The notes under the pieces: generated by a model
The model's input: only the letters and a program-made list of their open reading frames with translations
The model's database searches: none
Told to the model about the DNA's origin: nothing
Made by a program: the position numbers and the translations under genes
Assembly (NCBI GenBank): GCA_022794255.1
Contig: JAAWEL010000047.1
Location: forward strand, 51,502 to 115,501
Length of the DNA: 64,000 nucleotides
Source of the DNA: Lachnospiraceae bacterium
GTDB lineage: Bacteria > Bacillota > Clostridia > Lachnospirales > Lachnospiraceae
Direction of reading: 5' to 3'
Part shown: positions 1-8,812 of the stretch, piece by piece
How positions within the stretch are numbered: position 1 is the first letter of the stretch
How the letters are laid out: the number at the start of each line of letters is the position of its first letter

Positions 1-865
1 TGGCTACTTTTCCGCTGGCAAAAAGCGTCCGGTTGGCAATATTGTCATTTTCCAATAAGGACTCCGGCGCATAGGCAGCCAGATCCTTGTATACTTGCGC
101 AGTCTGGATTGCCACCTCATTGCCCAGCTCAGAAGCTGTATCATCTCCATTTAAGATGGAACCTCCAGAGGAGCGCAGCATGGTAATATACTGGAAGGAA
201 AGGTTGGAATAGTTGGTTCCGCACAGGCCATAGCCGTATACCCCGTCTTTGGTACAGGCAGCGGCGACCTCTTTTACCTCGTCCCAGGTAGCCGGAGGCG
301 TGTCATAGCCGGCTGCAGAGAGGATATCCTTATTGTAATACATTACGTAGGTTTCACTTCTAAAGGGAAGGCCGTACAGATTGCCGTTCACTGTAGATGC
401 GTCAATGGCGCCTTTTACATATTGGTTCACATCCAGGGAATCTGCTGCTATGTATTCATCCATGGGCGCCAGAAGGCCTGCATTGCCGAAGGTAGTTACC
501 CAGTCCAATGCGCAGGATAAGACGTCCGGGGCAGTTCCGTTGGTCAAGGCCAACATGTACTTGTCATTGGCAAGATCTGCCTGGAACTCAGCCTCAACCT
601 TGATCTCCGGGTGCTCCTGGTTCCAGATGGCTTCTATCTCCGGCCAGACACTTTCCTGCCAGTTGCCATCCCAGAAGGTGATGGTTGTCTGCTCAGCAGC
701 AGCTGGGCTTGTGTCGGTTTTTGTCTCTGTCTGTCCGGCTGCAGGCGGCTGTGCGGCAGCCGGTTCTTCTTGCGCTGGTTTGCCGGAAGAACAGCCAGTC
801 ATCAATCCTAATGTCAATAGTGCTGCTGTGGTCAGGCTTACTTGTTTTTTCCATGTTTTTTTCAT
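1..865 (-). CDS. Sugar ABC transporter substrate-binding lipoprotein (5' part, continues beyond window start)
   Basis: Extracytoplasmic solute-binding protein of the carbohydrate ABC family, expected to capture a sugar and hand it to a membrane permease. About 288 codons are visible and the gene runs off the window edge. The start ATG (863-865 read on the minus strand) has an AGGAGG-type site just upstream. The N-terminus is a lipoprotein signal: MKK start, hydrophobic stretch, lipobox ending at Cys25 (LMTGC), then a Pro/Ala/Glu/Thr-rich linker. A motif like TITFWDG follows, and FRSETYVMYYNKD and PPATWDEV are typical of this fold. It faces away from a LacI gene and carries a perfect operator under its promoter, so repression by that regulator is likely. 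The sugar specificity cannot be read. Confidence 0.9.
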   Translation of the reverse strand, partial: MKKTWKKQVSLTTAALLTLGLMTGCSSGKPAQEEPAAAQPPAAGQTETKTDTSPAAAEQTTITFWDGNWQESVWPEIEAIWNQEHPEIKVEAEFQADLANDKYMLALTNGTAPDVLSCALDWVTTFGNAGLLAPMDEYIAADSLDVNQYVKGAIDASTVNGNLYGLPFRSETYVMYYNKDILSAAGYDTPPATWDEVKEVAAACTKDGVYGYGLCGTNYSNLSFQYITMLRSSGGSILNGDDTASELGNEVAIQTAQVYKDLAAYAPESLLENDNIANRTLFASGKVA

Positions 866-895
866 AGCGTCCTCCTGAAATTTTATTCTTTTTAA

Positions 896-913
896 AATGG
901 TAACGTTACCATT
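896..913. promoter_or_regulatory. LacI-type operator 1 (perfect 18-bp palindrome)
   Basis: AATGGTAACGTTACCATT is a perfect palindrome with the central CG of LacI/CcpA-class operators. It lies about 15-32 bases downstream of the -10 box of the lipoprotein gene, where a bound repressor would block transcription. The adjacent LacI protein is the obvious candidate ligand. CcpA cannot be excluded from sequence alone. Confidence 0.75.
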
Positions 914-927
914 ATTTCCATGGCTAT

Positions 928-956
928 ATATTAGCACTAATTTTGCAGATATGCAA
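928..956 (-). promoter_or_regulatory. Sigma-A promoter of the sugar-binding lipoprotein gene
   Basis: On the minus strand TTGCAT (951-956) and TAATAT (928-933) are separated by exactly 17 bases, and the operator palindrome at 896-913 lies just downstream. Seen directly; transcription is inferred. Confidence 0.6.
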
Positions 957-1006
957 GTACTTTTTGGAAAATAAATAAATTTTTTGTTTATATTTTTGTG
1001 TTAAAA

Positions 1007-1024
1007 AATGGTAACGTTATTAAT
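1007..1024. promoter_or_regulatory. LacI-type operator 2 (half-conserved)
   Basis: AATGGTAACGTTATTAAT repeats the left half of the palindrome at 896-913 exactly and keeps the GTTA of the right half. It sits about 23 bases upstream of the LacI gene's -35 box. Two sites 111 bases apart could support looping between a pair of LacI dimers or allow autoregulation. Confidence 0.55.
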
Positions 1025-1046
1025 TTTTAAAATCATATAGCCTTTA

Positions 1047-1075
1047 TTGCACTATTTTTTTTGTTGTGCTATAAT
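1047..1075 (+). promoter_or_regulatory. Sigma-A promoter of the LacI-family gene
   Basis: TTGCAC (1047-1052), a 17-base T-rich spacer and a consensus TATAAT (1070-1075) lie 32 bases before the ATG at 1108. This is a near-consensus vegetative promoter. Confidence 0.7.
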
Positions 1076-1107
1076 AAAATGAAAGATTTTCACAAAGGGG
1101 AAAAAGA

Positions 1108-2139
1108 ATGAAAACAATCAAAGATGTGGCTCGCCTATCAGGTGTTTCCTTAACAACTGTATCCAGAGTCATCAATGGATCGGAAAAGGTTTCAAAAAAA
1201 ACAAAGGACAAAGTGGATCAGGCAATCCGGGAATTGGGGTATTTTCCTAATAATGCCGCCCGTTCCCTGGTGAAAAAGCAGACTGACTCCATTGCTGTTT
1301 TGCTCAGGAATATCCATGATCCTTTTTTTTGTGATTTAATTCGCGGCATAGAGGAGGCTTCCCTCGAACTGGGACGCAATGTTATTTTCTGCAGTCTGGG
1401 AAAGGACGAGAAAATCAGAGACCGCTATATTGAGTACTTGACGAACGGAATATCGGATGCCATTGTTTTGTATGGCTCATTATTCAGCGATAAGGCGATG
1501 ATTGAGCATTTGCACCGTGTTCAGTTTCCTCTTCTTTTGGTGGAAAATAATTTTCAGACTTTGCCTCTGAATCAGTTCCTCATTGATAATGTGACAGGGG
1601 CCAGGGATGCCGTTTTTTATCTTATCCGGCATGGGCATAAAAGAATTGCCCATGTTATGGGCAATCCCAATAAAAAGGTGATTTTGGAGCGGTTCAGCGG
1701 ATATACGGAGGCCATGCAGGAAAACGGGCTTACCATCCAAAGTTCTTATATCCAAAACACATTGAATAATTCTGTTTTGTCCCTCCCTCAATTTCAGGAG
1801 ATGATGAAAGCTCCTAACCGGCCAACGGCTGTTTTCTGCAGTGATGACAAAATTGCTATTCAGGTAATCAATGCTTTGGGAGATTTGGGGTTTTCTGTGC
1901 CAGGAGATGTGTCTGTGGTGGGGTTTGATAATCTGAAAAGCTATGACCATTCGTATCGTGGACCCCGCATCACCAGCGTGCAGCAGCCTTTGTATGAGAT
2001 CGGACATGACAGCATTGTGTCTTTAGACCGGATTCTTAAGGGAGAGGAATCCGGGCTTATCAGCAAATGCTATAAAACCACCTTAGCGGAACATGATACA
2101 GTTGGAATATGGCATGAGGGGGAAGGCGTGGACTTGTAA
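1108..2139 (+). CDS. LacI/GalR-family transcriptional regulator
   Basis: A 343-residue repressor of usual family length. The N-terminal LacI helix-turn-helix and hinge are clear: TIKDVARLSGVSLTTVSRVIN at residues 3-23, then GYFPNNAARSL. A periplasmic-binding-protein-like effector domain follows from about residue 60, with the family signatures VFCSDDKIAIQVINALGDLG and VPGDVSVVGFDN near 245-275. It is divergent from a sugar-binding lipoprotein gene and two similar palindromes lie between them, so it most likely represses that sugar uptake operon and perhaps itself. The inducer is unknown. The ribosome site AAAGGGG precedes the ATG. Confidence 0.95.
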   Translation: MKTIKDVARLSGVSLTTVSRVINGSEKVSKKTKDKVDQAIRELGYFPNNAARSLVKKQTDSIAVLLRNIHDPFFCDLIRGIEEASLELGRNVIFCSLGKDEKIRDRYIEYLTNGISDAIVLYGSLFSDKAMIEHLHRVQFPLLLVENNFQTLPLNQFLIDNVTGARDAVFYLIRHGHKRIAHVMGNPNKKVILERFSGYTEAMQENGLTIQSSYIQNTLNNSVLSLPQFQEMMKAPNRPTAVFCSDDKIAIQVINALGDLGFSVPGDVSVVGFDNLKSYDHSYRGPRITSVQQPLYEIGHDSIVSLDRILKGEESGLISKCYKTTLAEHDTVGIWHEGEGVDL

Positions 2140-2214
2140 ATACTTGCACAGCAAAAGGAAATTCCCGGCAATTCTGAAAAATAGATGGAATGGCGATATG
2201 TTATCATCCGAGTA

Positions 2215-2242
2215 TTGAAATATCTGAAATATATGCTATAAT
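2215..2242 (+). promoter_or_regulatory. Sigma-A promoter of the DegV gene
   Basis: TTGAAA (2215-2220), a 16-base spacer and TATAAT (2237-2242) lie about 50 bases before the start codon. Confidence 0.55.
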
Positions 2243-2294
2243 AAGTAGTAATTAAAACTATGTATGGTAGAGAGATGATTTCAGGAGGATGAAC

Positions 2295-3131
2295 ATGAGT
2301 TATAAGATTGTCGGCGACAGCTGTCTGGATTTGACAAGGGAGATGAGGGAAGATAGAAGGTTTCAGCTTGTGCCGCTGACATTGCAGGTTGACGATGCAA
2401 TGATCGTGGATGATGAGGGATTTGACCAGGCGGGATTTTTGCAGCTGGTCAGAGAAAGCAAAGAATGTCCCAAGACTGCATGTCCGTCCCCGGAAGCATT
2501 TAAGAAGGCTTATGAATGTGAGGAAGAGGATGTTTATGTGATTACCATTTCCAGCCATTTGAGCGGTTCCTACAACAGCGCCATGGTGGGAAAGAGCTTA
2601 TATGAGGAAGAGCATGGACACAAGAATATTCTGGTAATTGATTCGGAGTCCGCATCTTCGGGTGAGGTGAATCTGGCTATGGCGATCTGCGGCATGGCTG
2701 ACAAAGGGATGGGATTTGATGAGATTTCCAGGAGGATTTTGGAGATGCGGGACCGGCAGAGAACGTATTTTGTCCTGGATTCTCTGGAGTATCTGCGCAA
2801 GAACGGACGGCTCACAGGCTTGCAGGCTTTTTTTGCCACAGCGCTAAATATTAAGCCGGTGATGGGAGCAGAGCATGGAGTGATTGTCAAGCTGGATCAA
2901 GCCAGAGGCGTAGGGAAGGCCTTTGCCAAGATGTGTGAGATTGGAATCCGTGAGCGGGGAGACGGGGAGGAAGAATTTGCAGTGATCGCGCACTGTAATG
3001 CATTAAAGAGAGCGGAGCAGGTGAAGAAGGAGCTGGAAGGACTTGGCCTTTCCAGAAAGATTGTGATCACAGAGACAGCCGGGGTTGCTACCTTGTATGC
3101 GGGGGATGGAGGGATTATCCTGGCAATGTAA
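2295..3131 (+). CDS. DegV family fatty-acid-binding protein
   Basis: A 278-residue DegV/FakB-type protein. Family members bind a fatty acid and, where FakA exists, present it for phosphorylation. Visible signatures are the N-terminal YKIVGDSCLDL, the central TISSHLSGSYNSA (the SxxLSGTY-like lipid-binding motif), the VIDSESASSGE segment and YLRKNGRLTG near residue 170. An in-frame ATG at 2289 touches the AGGAGG (2283-2288) with no spacing, whereas the ATG at 2295 has six bases, so 2295 is chosen. No fakA homologue is adjacent. It is a single-gene unit with its own promoter and a terminator at 3178-3215. Confidence 0.9.
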   Translation: MSYKIVGDSCLDLTREMREDRRFQLVPLTLQVDDAMIVDDEGFDQAGFLQLVRESKECPKTACPSPEAFKKAYECEEEDVYVITISSHLSGSYNSAMVGKSLYEEEHGHKNILVIDSESASSGEVNLAMAICGMADKGMGFDEISRRILEMRDRQRTYFVLDSLEYLRKNGRLTGLQAFFATALNIKPVMGAEHGVIVKLDQARGVGKAFAKMCEIGIRERGDGEEEFAVIAHCNALKRAEQVKKELEGLGLSRKIVITETAGVATLYAGDGGIILAM

Positions 3132-3177
3132 AGGGCTGCGGGATTGATGAAGGTATTTTATAGGTGAAGACAGTTTG

Positions 3178-3215
3178 TGCCGCAATGCAGACAAGGGATG
3201 CAGGGCGGCATTTTT
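3178..3215 (+). terminator. Rho-independent terminator after the DegV gene
   Basis: TGCCGC (3178-3183) pairs with GCGGCA (3205-3210), with an inner TGCA pairing, and five T's follow at once. Confidence 0.65.
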
Positions 3216-3372
3216 GTGTGAAGTCAAAATAACAGATTGTGTGGCAGGTATGGTGAAAAAATGTTATGATGGATGAAATCAGGAGAGGAATCCATATAAT
3301 GGCATAGGAACAACCCTGCCTTGGATCGGTTTCGGATTAAAGAAAAGACAGGTGAAAGGAATATAAGATTTT

Positions 3373-4752
3373 ATGAGAAAATACAGAGAGATCATGATCG
3401 TGATTATTATAGCACTGCTTACTGGATGTACAGGGAAGCATTATGAGAAGATCCAGGGGATCGGTGAAGGACAGGATAGCAGCCAGAATGTGGAAAGGGA
3501 GAAGCAGGAAGGACAGCTGGATTCGGAGATCTGGAAGGAGGAAGCCAATGGGCAAAAGGCAAAGCAGGAAATCATAATTTCTGACAATGAAACAGCAGCG
3601 GGGGACGATAAGAGAAGATTATTGGAAGGGGATTTGGGGAAGGAGACTGGCCAAAGAGCAGATGGAGCATCTCCTGAGACCGGGGCATACATGGAGGAGA
3701 AATCTCTGACCCTTTTATTTTCCGGAGATGTTCTCTTGTCTAATCATGTGCTGAATGCTTATGACAAGGCAGGAGGGATTCAGGGTGTGCTGGATGAAGC
3801 CTATCAAAAGCAGATCCACGAGGCGGATTTTTTCCTGGTGAATCAGGAGTTTCCCTTCAGTGACAGGGGAACAGCGGCAGAGGATAAGCAATATACCTTT
3901 CGTCTTTCCCCTGACAGGGTTTCTTTGTTTCAGGAGATGGAGATAGACGGGGTGACTCTGGCGAACAATCATGCCCTGGATTTTGGGAGAGAGGCGCTTT
4001 TGGATTCCTGTGAGATACTGGATAAGGCGGGGATTCTTCATACCGGGGCAGGTCCGGATCTGGATTCGGCCAGACAGCCTGTGTCCGTGGAGCTTAAGGG
4101 AAAGAGAATTGCCCTGATTGGGGCCACCCGGGTGATACCGGTGGCGGACTGGGCCGCGGGAAAGGACCATCCGGGAATGCTGGCGGCCTATGATATGACT
4201 GTGCTTTTGGAGGAGATCCGCAGACAGAAGGAAGAAAATGATTTTGTGGCAGTGTGTATTCACTGGGGAATCGAGAGGGATGAAAAGCCTCAGGAGTATC
4301 AGAAAACTATGGGACAGCAGATGATTGATGCCGGGGCAGATCTGGTGATTGGTTCCCATCCCCATGTGCTGCAGGGAATTGAGTATTATAAGGGGAAACC
4401 GATTGTGTATAGCCTGGGGAATTTTGTGTTCGGAAGCTCCATTCCCCGAACTGCTCTTTTGCAGGTGTCCTGGGAAAACCCCCAGGGGACGAAGCCGGAT
4501 AAAACCAGAGGAGAGGGGCAGGAGAAGGAAGGCAAAGAAGGAGAGGAGGAAACAGAAGAACCAATCTTACGTCTGATTCCGGGAACTTCAGCATCCGGAT
4601 ATACCCGGATGCTGACAGATAAGGAGGAAAGAGAGGCGTTTTTCCGGTATATGGAGAGCATCTCCTATGGAGTGTCCTTTAGAGAAGACGGCACAGTAGC
4701 GGCGGGAAAGCGTGATACCCGGGAAGAACAGGAACATAACGGCAAAGAATAA
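3373..4752 (+). CDS. CapA family lipoprotein (poly-gamma-glutamate synthesis-type metallophosphatase fold)
   Basis: 459 residues. The N-terminus is a lipoprotein signal with lipobox LLTGC (Cys19), then a long charged, low-complexity linker to about residue 110. The CapA domain follows: LLFSGDVLLSN, FFLVNQEFPFS, TLANNHALDFG, a CIHWGIERDEKPQEYQ segment, GADLVIGSHPHVLQGIEYY and YSLGNFVFGS. These are the hallmark His/Asn/Asp positions of the family, which resembles calcineurin-like phosphatases. A Glu/Lys-rich insertion near residue 375-400 separates the last strands. CapA proteins take part in poly-gamma-glutamate capsule export or anchoring, but no capB/capC lies here, so the substrate is open. 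The gene stands alone and converges on the radical SAM gene. Confidence 0.9.
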   Translation: MRKYREIMIVIIIALLTGCTGKHYEKIQGIGEGQDSSQNVEREKQEGQLDSEIWKEEANGQKAKQEIIISDNETAAGDDKRRLLEGDLGKETGQRADGASPETGAYMEEKSLTLLFSGDVLLSNHVLNAYDKAGGIQGVLDEAYQKQIHEADFFLVNQEFPFSDRGTAAEDKQYTFRLSPDRVSLFQEMEIDGVTLANNHALDFGREALLDSCEILDKAGILHTGAGPDLDSARQPVSVELKGKRIALIGATRVIPVADWAAGKDHPGMLAAYDMTVLLEEIRRQKEENDFVAVCIHWGIERDEKPQEYQKTMGQQMIDAGADLVIGSHPHVLQGIEYYKGKPIVYSLGNFVFGSSIPRTALLQVSWENPQGTKPDKTRGEGQEKEGKEGEEETEEPILRLIPGTSASGYTRMLTDKEEREAFFRYMESISYGVSFREDGTVAAGKRDTREEQEHNGKE

Positions 4753-4796
4753 TTTAGCGCTGAGCTTTTGTGCCGTGGGAGTCTGGTAAGGAACAG

Positions 4797-5786
4797 TCAG
4801 GGGCTGAAGCGGCATCCCTGGGTGATTCCTCTTTCTCTAAATCGTTTATCCATAAGGTTTAAGACCTGGCGTTTGTTGCTGCTCCAAAGGGGAGCTACCA
4901 ATAGCCTTTTTGGTCCATCTCCGGTGATCCGGTGGACGATGATTTTGGGGGGAAGCAGGGCAATGCAGTCAATGATTAGGTCAATATACTCTTCCATAGA
5001 GAGAACCGGAAAGGGATGGTGCTGGTACTCGAAAGCCAGATCGGTTCCTTGAAGGATGTGCAGCAGCTGCAGCTTGATTCCCTGAATGTCCTGGTGGGCC
5101 AGGTATTCAATGGTCTGCAGCATTTGTTTCCGGTTTTCCCCGGGAAGGCCTAAGATTACATGGACAATGGCTTCCAGTCCATAAGAGCGCAGCCGGTGAA
5201 GGGCATCGGTAAAACAGCTTAGGGGATAGCCCCGGCGGATGTGGACGGCCGTAGGCTCATGAATGGTCTGCAGCCCCAGTTCCAGCCATACAGGCTTTTT
5301 CTGATTTAGCTCTGCGCACAGCTTTAAAGTCTCGTCCGGAAGGCAGTCAGGGCGGGTGGCAATGGAAAGAATGCGTACATCTGGATGGCTGATGGCAGCG
5401 GTGAAAAGGGAGCGCAGGTAGGACACGGGAGCATAGGTGTTGGTGTAGGATTGAAAGTAGGCAATATAGGCTTTGGGAGAGGCGCCCAGCTTTTTGTTGA
5501 TGCGGGCAGAAGCACGGCGGATCTGATCATTTAAGTCAGACGCCAAAACTTCATGGAGGGGCATCGGGCCGGGGGAAGGCCTAACCGGATTTCCTTTGGA
5601 AAAAACAGGCTCTGCAAATTCCCCAGAGCCTCCACCACTGCAGAAGATACAGCCACGGGTGCCCAGAGAGCCGTCCCGATTGGGGCAGGTCATCCCGCCG
5701 TCCAGTGCGATTTTGTATACCTTGGTACCAAAGCGTTGTTTCATTTCATAGTCAAGAGAGTGATAGGGTTTTTGGCCAAAGTTCAT
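4797..5786 (-). CDS. Radical SAM protein, TIGR01212/YhcC family
   Basis: A 329-residue radical SAM enzyme. The 4Fe-4S ligands are in the TIGR01212 pattern CPNRDG...GCIFC (Cys34, Cys46, Cys49), near the N-terminus after MNFGQKPYHSLDYEMKQRFG. Other family blocks are AYIAYFQSYTNTYAP, SIATRPDCLP, WLELGLQT and HVILGLPGE. Its E. coli homologue YhcC has no firmly assigned substrate. The gene stands alone on the minus strand between two plus-strand genes, with an AT-rich upstream region shared with the HAD gene. Confidence 0.92.
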   Translation of the reverse strand: MNFGQKPYHSLDYEMKQRFGTKVYKIALDGGMTCPNRDGSLGTRGCIFCSGGGSGEFAEPVFSKGNPVRPSPGPMPLHEVLASDLNDQIRRASARINKKLGASPKAYIAYFQSYTNTYAPVSYLRSLFTAAISHPDVRILSIATRPDCLPDETLKLCAELNQKKPVWLELGLQTIHEPTAVHIRRGYPLSCFTDALHRLRSYGLEAIVHVILGLPGENRKQMLQTIEYLAHQDIQGIKLQLLHILQGTDLAFEYQHHPFPVLSMEEYIDLIIDCIALLPPKIIVHRITGDGPKRLLVAPLWSSNKRQVLNLMDKRFRERGITQGCRFSP

Positions 5787-5967
5787 GGGGAAAATTCTCC
5801 TTTATCAGGCTGTTATTTAGGACGTTTCCTATAATATGCTATATTATGATATATAAAAAAGTCAAGATATCTGTTATAATTTTAAAGAAATGGATGGATC
5901 GCTATAAAATAGCAGCAAGAGAGAGCTTTTAACCGAGCAGAAAGATCAGCATTGAATACAAAAAGGA

Positions 5968-6639
5968 ATGGATGAGGACATGATAAAAGCTGTAATATTT
6001 GATATGGATGGTTTGATGATTGACAGTGAGCGGGTTACATACGAGGGATATGTGATTGTGTGTGGAAAGCTGGGGCTAAGAATGGAGGAAGCGTTTTACA
6101 AGCAGGTGTTAGGCCTTCCTCTGCCAACGGTTTTTCAGATGTTTTATGATAAATATGGCAGCTCTTTTCCTATGGAGCAGGTATTGGAGCAGGTACACCG
6201 ATACATGGATGACCGATTTTGCAAAGAGGGAGTGCCAGTCAAAGAGGGGCTGAAGGATTTACTGGACTATTTGAAAAGGAAGGATTATAAAACCATTGTG
6301 GCCACTTCCAGCAACCGTGACCGGGTGGACAGAATCTTAGAGCAGACAAAGTTGACCGGGTATTTTGACGATTCGATCTGCGGAGATGAGATTGAAAGAG
6401 GAAAGCCCCATCCGGATATTTTTCAAAAGGCATGCGAGAAGATGGGAGTAAAGCCGGAGGAAGCGATTGTTCTGGAGGATTCTGAGGCGGGGATTCAGGC
6501 AGCATTTTCAGCTGGTATTCCGGTGATCTGCGTGCCGGACATGAAATATCCCAGAGAAGGTTTTCGGGAGAAAACGGTCAGAATTGTAGATTCATTGACA
6601 GAATTGTCAGATCTGTTTAGGACCGGTCAGCTGCGGTGA
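5968..6639 (+). CDS. HAD superfamily hydrolase (beta-phosphoglucomutase-like subfamily)
   Basis: A 223-residue haloacid dehalogenase-type phosphatase or phosphomutase. Motif I is FDMDGLMIDSE near residue 12, motif II TIVATSSN, and motif III/IV KPHPDIF followed by VLEDSEAGIQAAFSAG. The helical cap between motifs I and II marks the PGM-like group. It could act on a sugar phosphate or be a broad house-cleaning phosphatase. Both ATG 5968 and ATG 5980 (MIKAVIFDMDG) are possible starts. No partner gene fixes the substrate. Confidence 0.9.
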   Translation: MDEDMIKAVIFDMDGLMIDSERVTYEGYVIVCGKLGLRMEEAFYKQVLGLPLPTVFQMFYDKYGSSFPMEQVLEQVHRYMDDRFCKEGVPVKEGLKDLLDYLKRKDYKTIVATSSNRDRVDRILEQTKLTGYFDDSICGDEIERGKPHPDIFQKACEKMGVKPEEAIVLEDSEAGIQAAFSAGIPVICVPDMKYPREGFREKTVRIVDSLTELSDLFRTGQLR

Positions 6640-6756
6640 GGTTTTACGTGACGGAGTTGTTGTTTATGAAACAGCAGGCAGAACTACCGAAGCGCTATAA
6701 AGAAAGCATGTCCAATATGAGTAAGAATAGAGCAGAAAAGGAAGCTTGGCAGAAAC

Positions 6757-8160
6757 ATGAAAGGGAGAAGCAGGCGGCGGCCAGGAAGAGGGGAACCAGA
6801 AAAAGGAGGATTAGGAAAAGAAAAATCAGGAAAAAAGAAGCCGGGAAAAGGGAGAGCGGTGGCAGGTTTGACCTTTCTTGTACTGGCAGGCTTATGCCTG
6901 TTTCTTTTGTGGCAGGGATTGCCGGAAAAGACGGGGATCTGGCAGAGGGAAGAGACAGGAGCCTGGTTCGTGGATGAGAAGTGGGGGAAAGGGGAATCTG
7001 ACGGGGTAGGAGAAGGCCTGACGAGAGAAGGAGAGGTAAGAGAAGGACAAGAAGAAAGGGAAACAAAAGAAAAAACAAGAGAAGAAATGGCGTCTGAGGA
7101 GAACCGAGAGAAGAATGGATTTGAGGCAGACAAAAATACGGATGAGAAAAATTCCCCGGAGTGGGAGGAAGCCCGGCGGTATCAGGACTTTCTTGGGCGG
7201 ATGGAGGCTGTGAAGAACCGTCAGGAGATCAAGGAGATGGGATTTGCGGTGATTGAGGAGCAGGTTTATCCGCTAGTGATGGCAGAGCTGGGGGAGGTTT
7301 TTATGATTCCTGCCATGGATCCGGAAAGCCGGAGACTGGTATTGTTCTTTGCAGAAGAGGACGGGAGTATTGTTTTTTGTACAGAGCAGCTGGAGACCAA
7401 CCAACAGTTTTTGGAAAAATATAGACAGGGAACCCGGGGGGTGGCAGCAGTCTCATTTCCGGATATTAATGAGGACGGACGAAACGATGTAGTGCTGATT
7501 ACCACCTGCAATACTCAGTGGGATGGAAGTGGGATCTCCTATAAGGTGGGAGATGTGCTGTTTCAGGGAAAAGGAAGCTTTTATCAGGATTGGCGGCTGT
7601 CAGACCGGATCAATCAGTTTGGGATGAATAAAAGTGTAAAGATGATTACTTCCTTTTTCAAGGAAGGAAATTCTGCAGAATTTCTCTATCAGGCGGGTTC
7701 TATAAAGGAGCAGCGGGAGCATGGTTTTGTGGAGGAGACAGGATATTCGTTTAAAAGGGATTTTGAGAAGCTGGGGGAGCTTTCTGTAGTGCCAGGCTAT
7801 TATAAAATGGCAGAATACCATATTTTTATGATTTATCTGGTAAACAGCCAGGGAAATATTGCCTGGAGCGGTCAGCCCATGGGAGAATTTGAAAATCTCT
7901 ATGAGATTCTGGGAATTGACAGCCGGGATATTAATGGGGATGGTCTTAAGGACCTTACAGTGCTGGCCCGATATACCTATGATAGTCCCTCAGGGGAAAT
8001 GATGACAGAAAAAGATTATACAATTTATTATCAGAGGACCGGGGGCTTTTTGACGGATACGGAGTTTAAAAGCCGGTATCAGTGTACCGAGGAGACCACT
8101 ATGGAGGAGCTGGTGGAGCTGGCCCGGATCTACTGGGGATGGGGAACAGGAAATGATTAA
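6757..8160 (+). CDS. Membrane-anchored FG-GAP/VCBS-like repeat protein, first gene of a two-component module
   Basis: 467 residues in this frame. A very basic N-terminal tail leads into one membrane span (AVAGLTFLVLAGLCLFLLW, about residues 34-52), then an acidic linker to about 130 and an extracytoplasmic domain. Two calcium-loop-like FG-GAP/VCBS motifs are visible, FPDINEDGRNDV and SRDINGDGLKDL. The stop overlaps the start of the response regulator gene (8153), so it is probably cotranscribed and may sense or present a signal to the kinase. The ribosome site before ATG 6757 is poor, and a better-placed ATG at 6666 opens a basic frame that would join this one if one A of the run at 6831-6836 were skipped; the true N-terminus is uncertain. 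No named family is recognised beyond the repeats. Confidence 0.75.
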   Translation: MKGRSRRRPGRGEPEKGGLGKEKSGKKKPGKGRAVAGLTFLVLAGLCLFLLWQGLPEKTGIWQREETGAWFVDEKWGKGESDGVGEGLTREGEVREGQEERETKEKTREEMASEENREKNGFEADKNTDEKNSPEWEEARRYQDFLGRMEAVKNRQEIKEMGFAVIEEQVYPLVMAELGEVFMIPAMDPESRRLVLFFAEEDGSIVFCTEQLETNQQFLEKYRQGTRGVAAVSFPDINEDGRNDVVLITTCNTQWDGSGISYKVGDVLFQGKGSFYQDWRLSDRINQFGMNKSVKMITSFFKEGNSAEFLYQAGSIKEQREHGFVEETGYSFKRDFEKLGELSVVPGYYKMAEYHIFMIYLVNSQGNIAWSGQPMGEFENLYEILGIDSRDINGDGLKDLTVLARYTYDSPSGEMMTEKDYTIYYQRTGGFLTDTEFKSRYQCTEETTMEELVELARIYWGWGTGND

Positions 8161-8812
8161 GATTTTGATTGTGGATGATGAGAAACCGATTTGCGACCTG
8201 ATCGATCTGAATCTGTCAGCGGCAGGCTATCATTGCAGGGCTGTGCAGGACGGAGTGGCGGCCTTGGGGATGATTGAGGAGGGCAGATATGACCTGATTC
8301 TTCTGGATGTGATGCTGCCTGGGGTGGACGGATATGATATTATGGAATATATCCGCCCTCTTAAAATTCCGGTTATTTTCATAACGGCTAAGTATGAGGT
8401 GAAGGACCGGGTTCGGGGACTGAAGCTGGGGGCGGACGATTACTTGGTAAAGCCTTTTGATGTAGTGGAGTTGGTGGCCCGGGTGGAGGCGGTTCTGCGC
8501 CGCTATCACAAGGCGGAGAATATCCTTTCTGCCGGAGATGTGGTGGTTGACGTGGAGGCGAGGCAGGTGATGAGGGGAGGGACGCCGGTGGTGCTGACCA
8601 ACAAAGAATTTGGCCTTCTTCTCTTGTTTATCCGCAACAAGAATGTGGCTCTGTTTCGGGAGACCCTCTATGAAAATGTGTGGGAGGGGGAGTATTCAGG
8701 AGACAGCCGCACCGTGGATCTCCACGTACAAAGGCTGAGAAAAAAGCTGGGCTGGGAGCGGTGTTTGGTGACGGTCTATAAAGTGGGATACCGGTTAGAG
8801 GTGCCTCAATGA
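8153..8812 (+). CDS. OmpR/PhoB-family response regulator
   Basis: 219 residues. The receiver domain has the acidic pair Asp8-Asp9, phospho-acceptor Asp52 (LLDVMLP), Thr78 and Lys100 (KPFD). The C-terminal winged helix (residues about 125-218) ends in SRTVDLHVQRLRKKLG and YKVGYRLE, the OmpR-type DNA-recognition region. It overlaps the FG-GAP protein gene upstream by eight bases and the kinase gene downstream by four, so the four genes form one translationally coupled unit. The target promoters are not visible. Confidence 0.96.
   Translation: MIKILIVDDEKPICDLIDLNLSAAGYHCRAVQDGVAALGMIEEGRYDLILLDVMLPGVDGYDIMEYIRPLKIPVIFITAKYEVKDRVRGLKLGADDYLVKPFDVVELVARVEAVLRRYHKAENILSAGDVVVDVEARQVMRGGTPVVLTNKEFGLLLLFIRNKNVALFRETLYENVWEGEYSGDSRTVDLHVQRLRKKLGWERCLVTVYKVGYRLEVPQ

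Noticed and set aside
3715..4365. Long open frame (216 codons) on the strand opposite the CapA-like gene
   Set aside because: No ribosome site, low-complexity composition and no recognisable domain; the opposite strand encodes a clear CapA domain.
6831..6837. A-AAA-AAG heptamer, the classical -1 frameshift signal
   Set aside because: The frame needed downstream is +1 relative to the upstream frame, so ribosomal -1 slippage would not join the two; deletion of an A or slippage of the transcript is needed.
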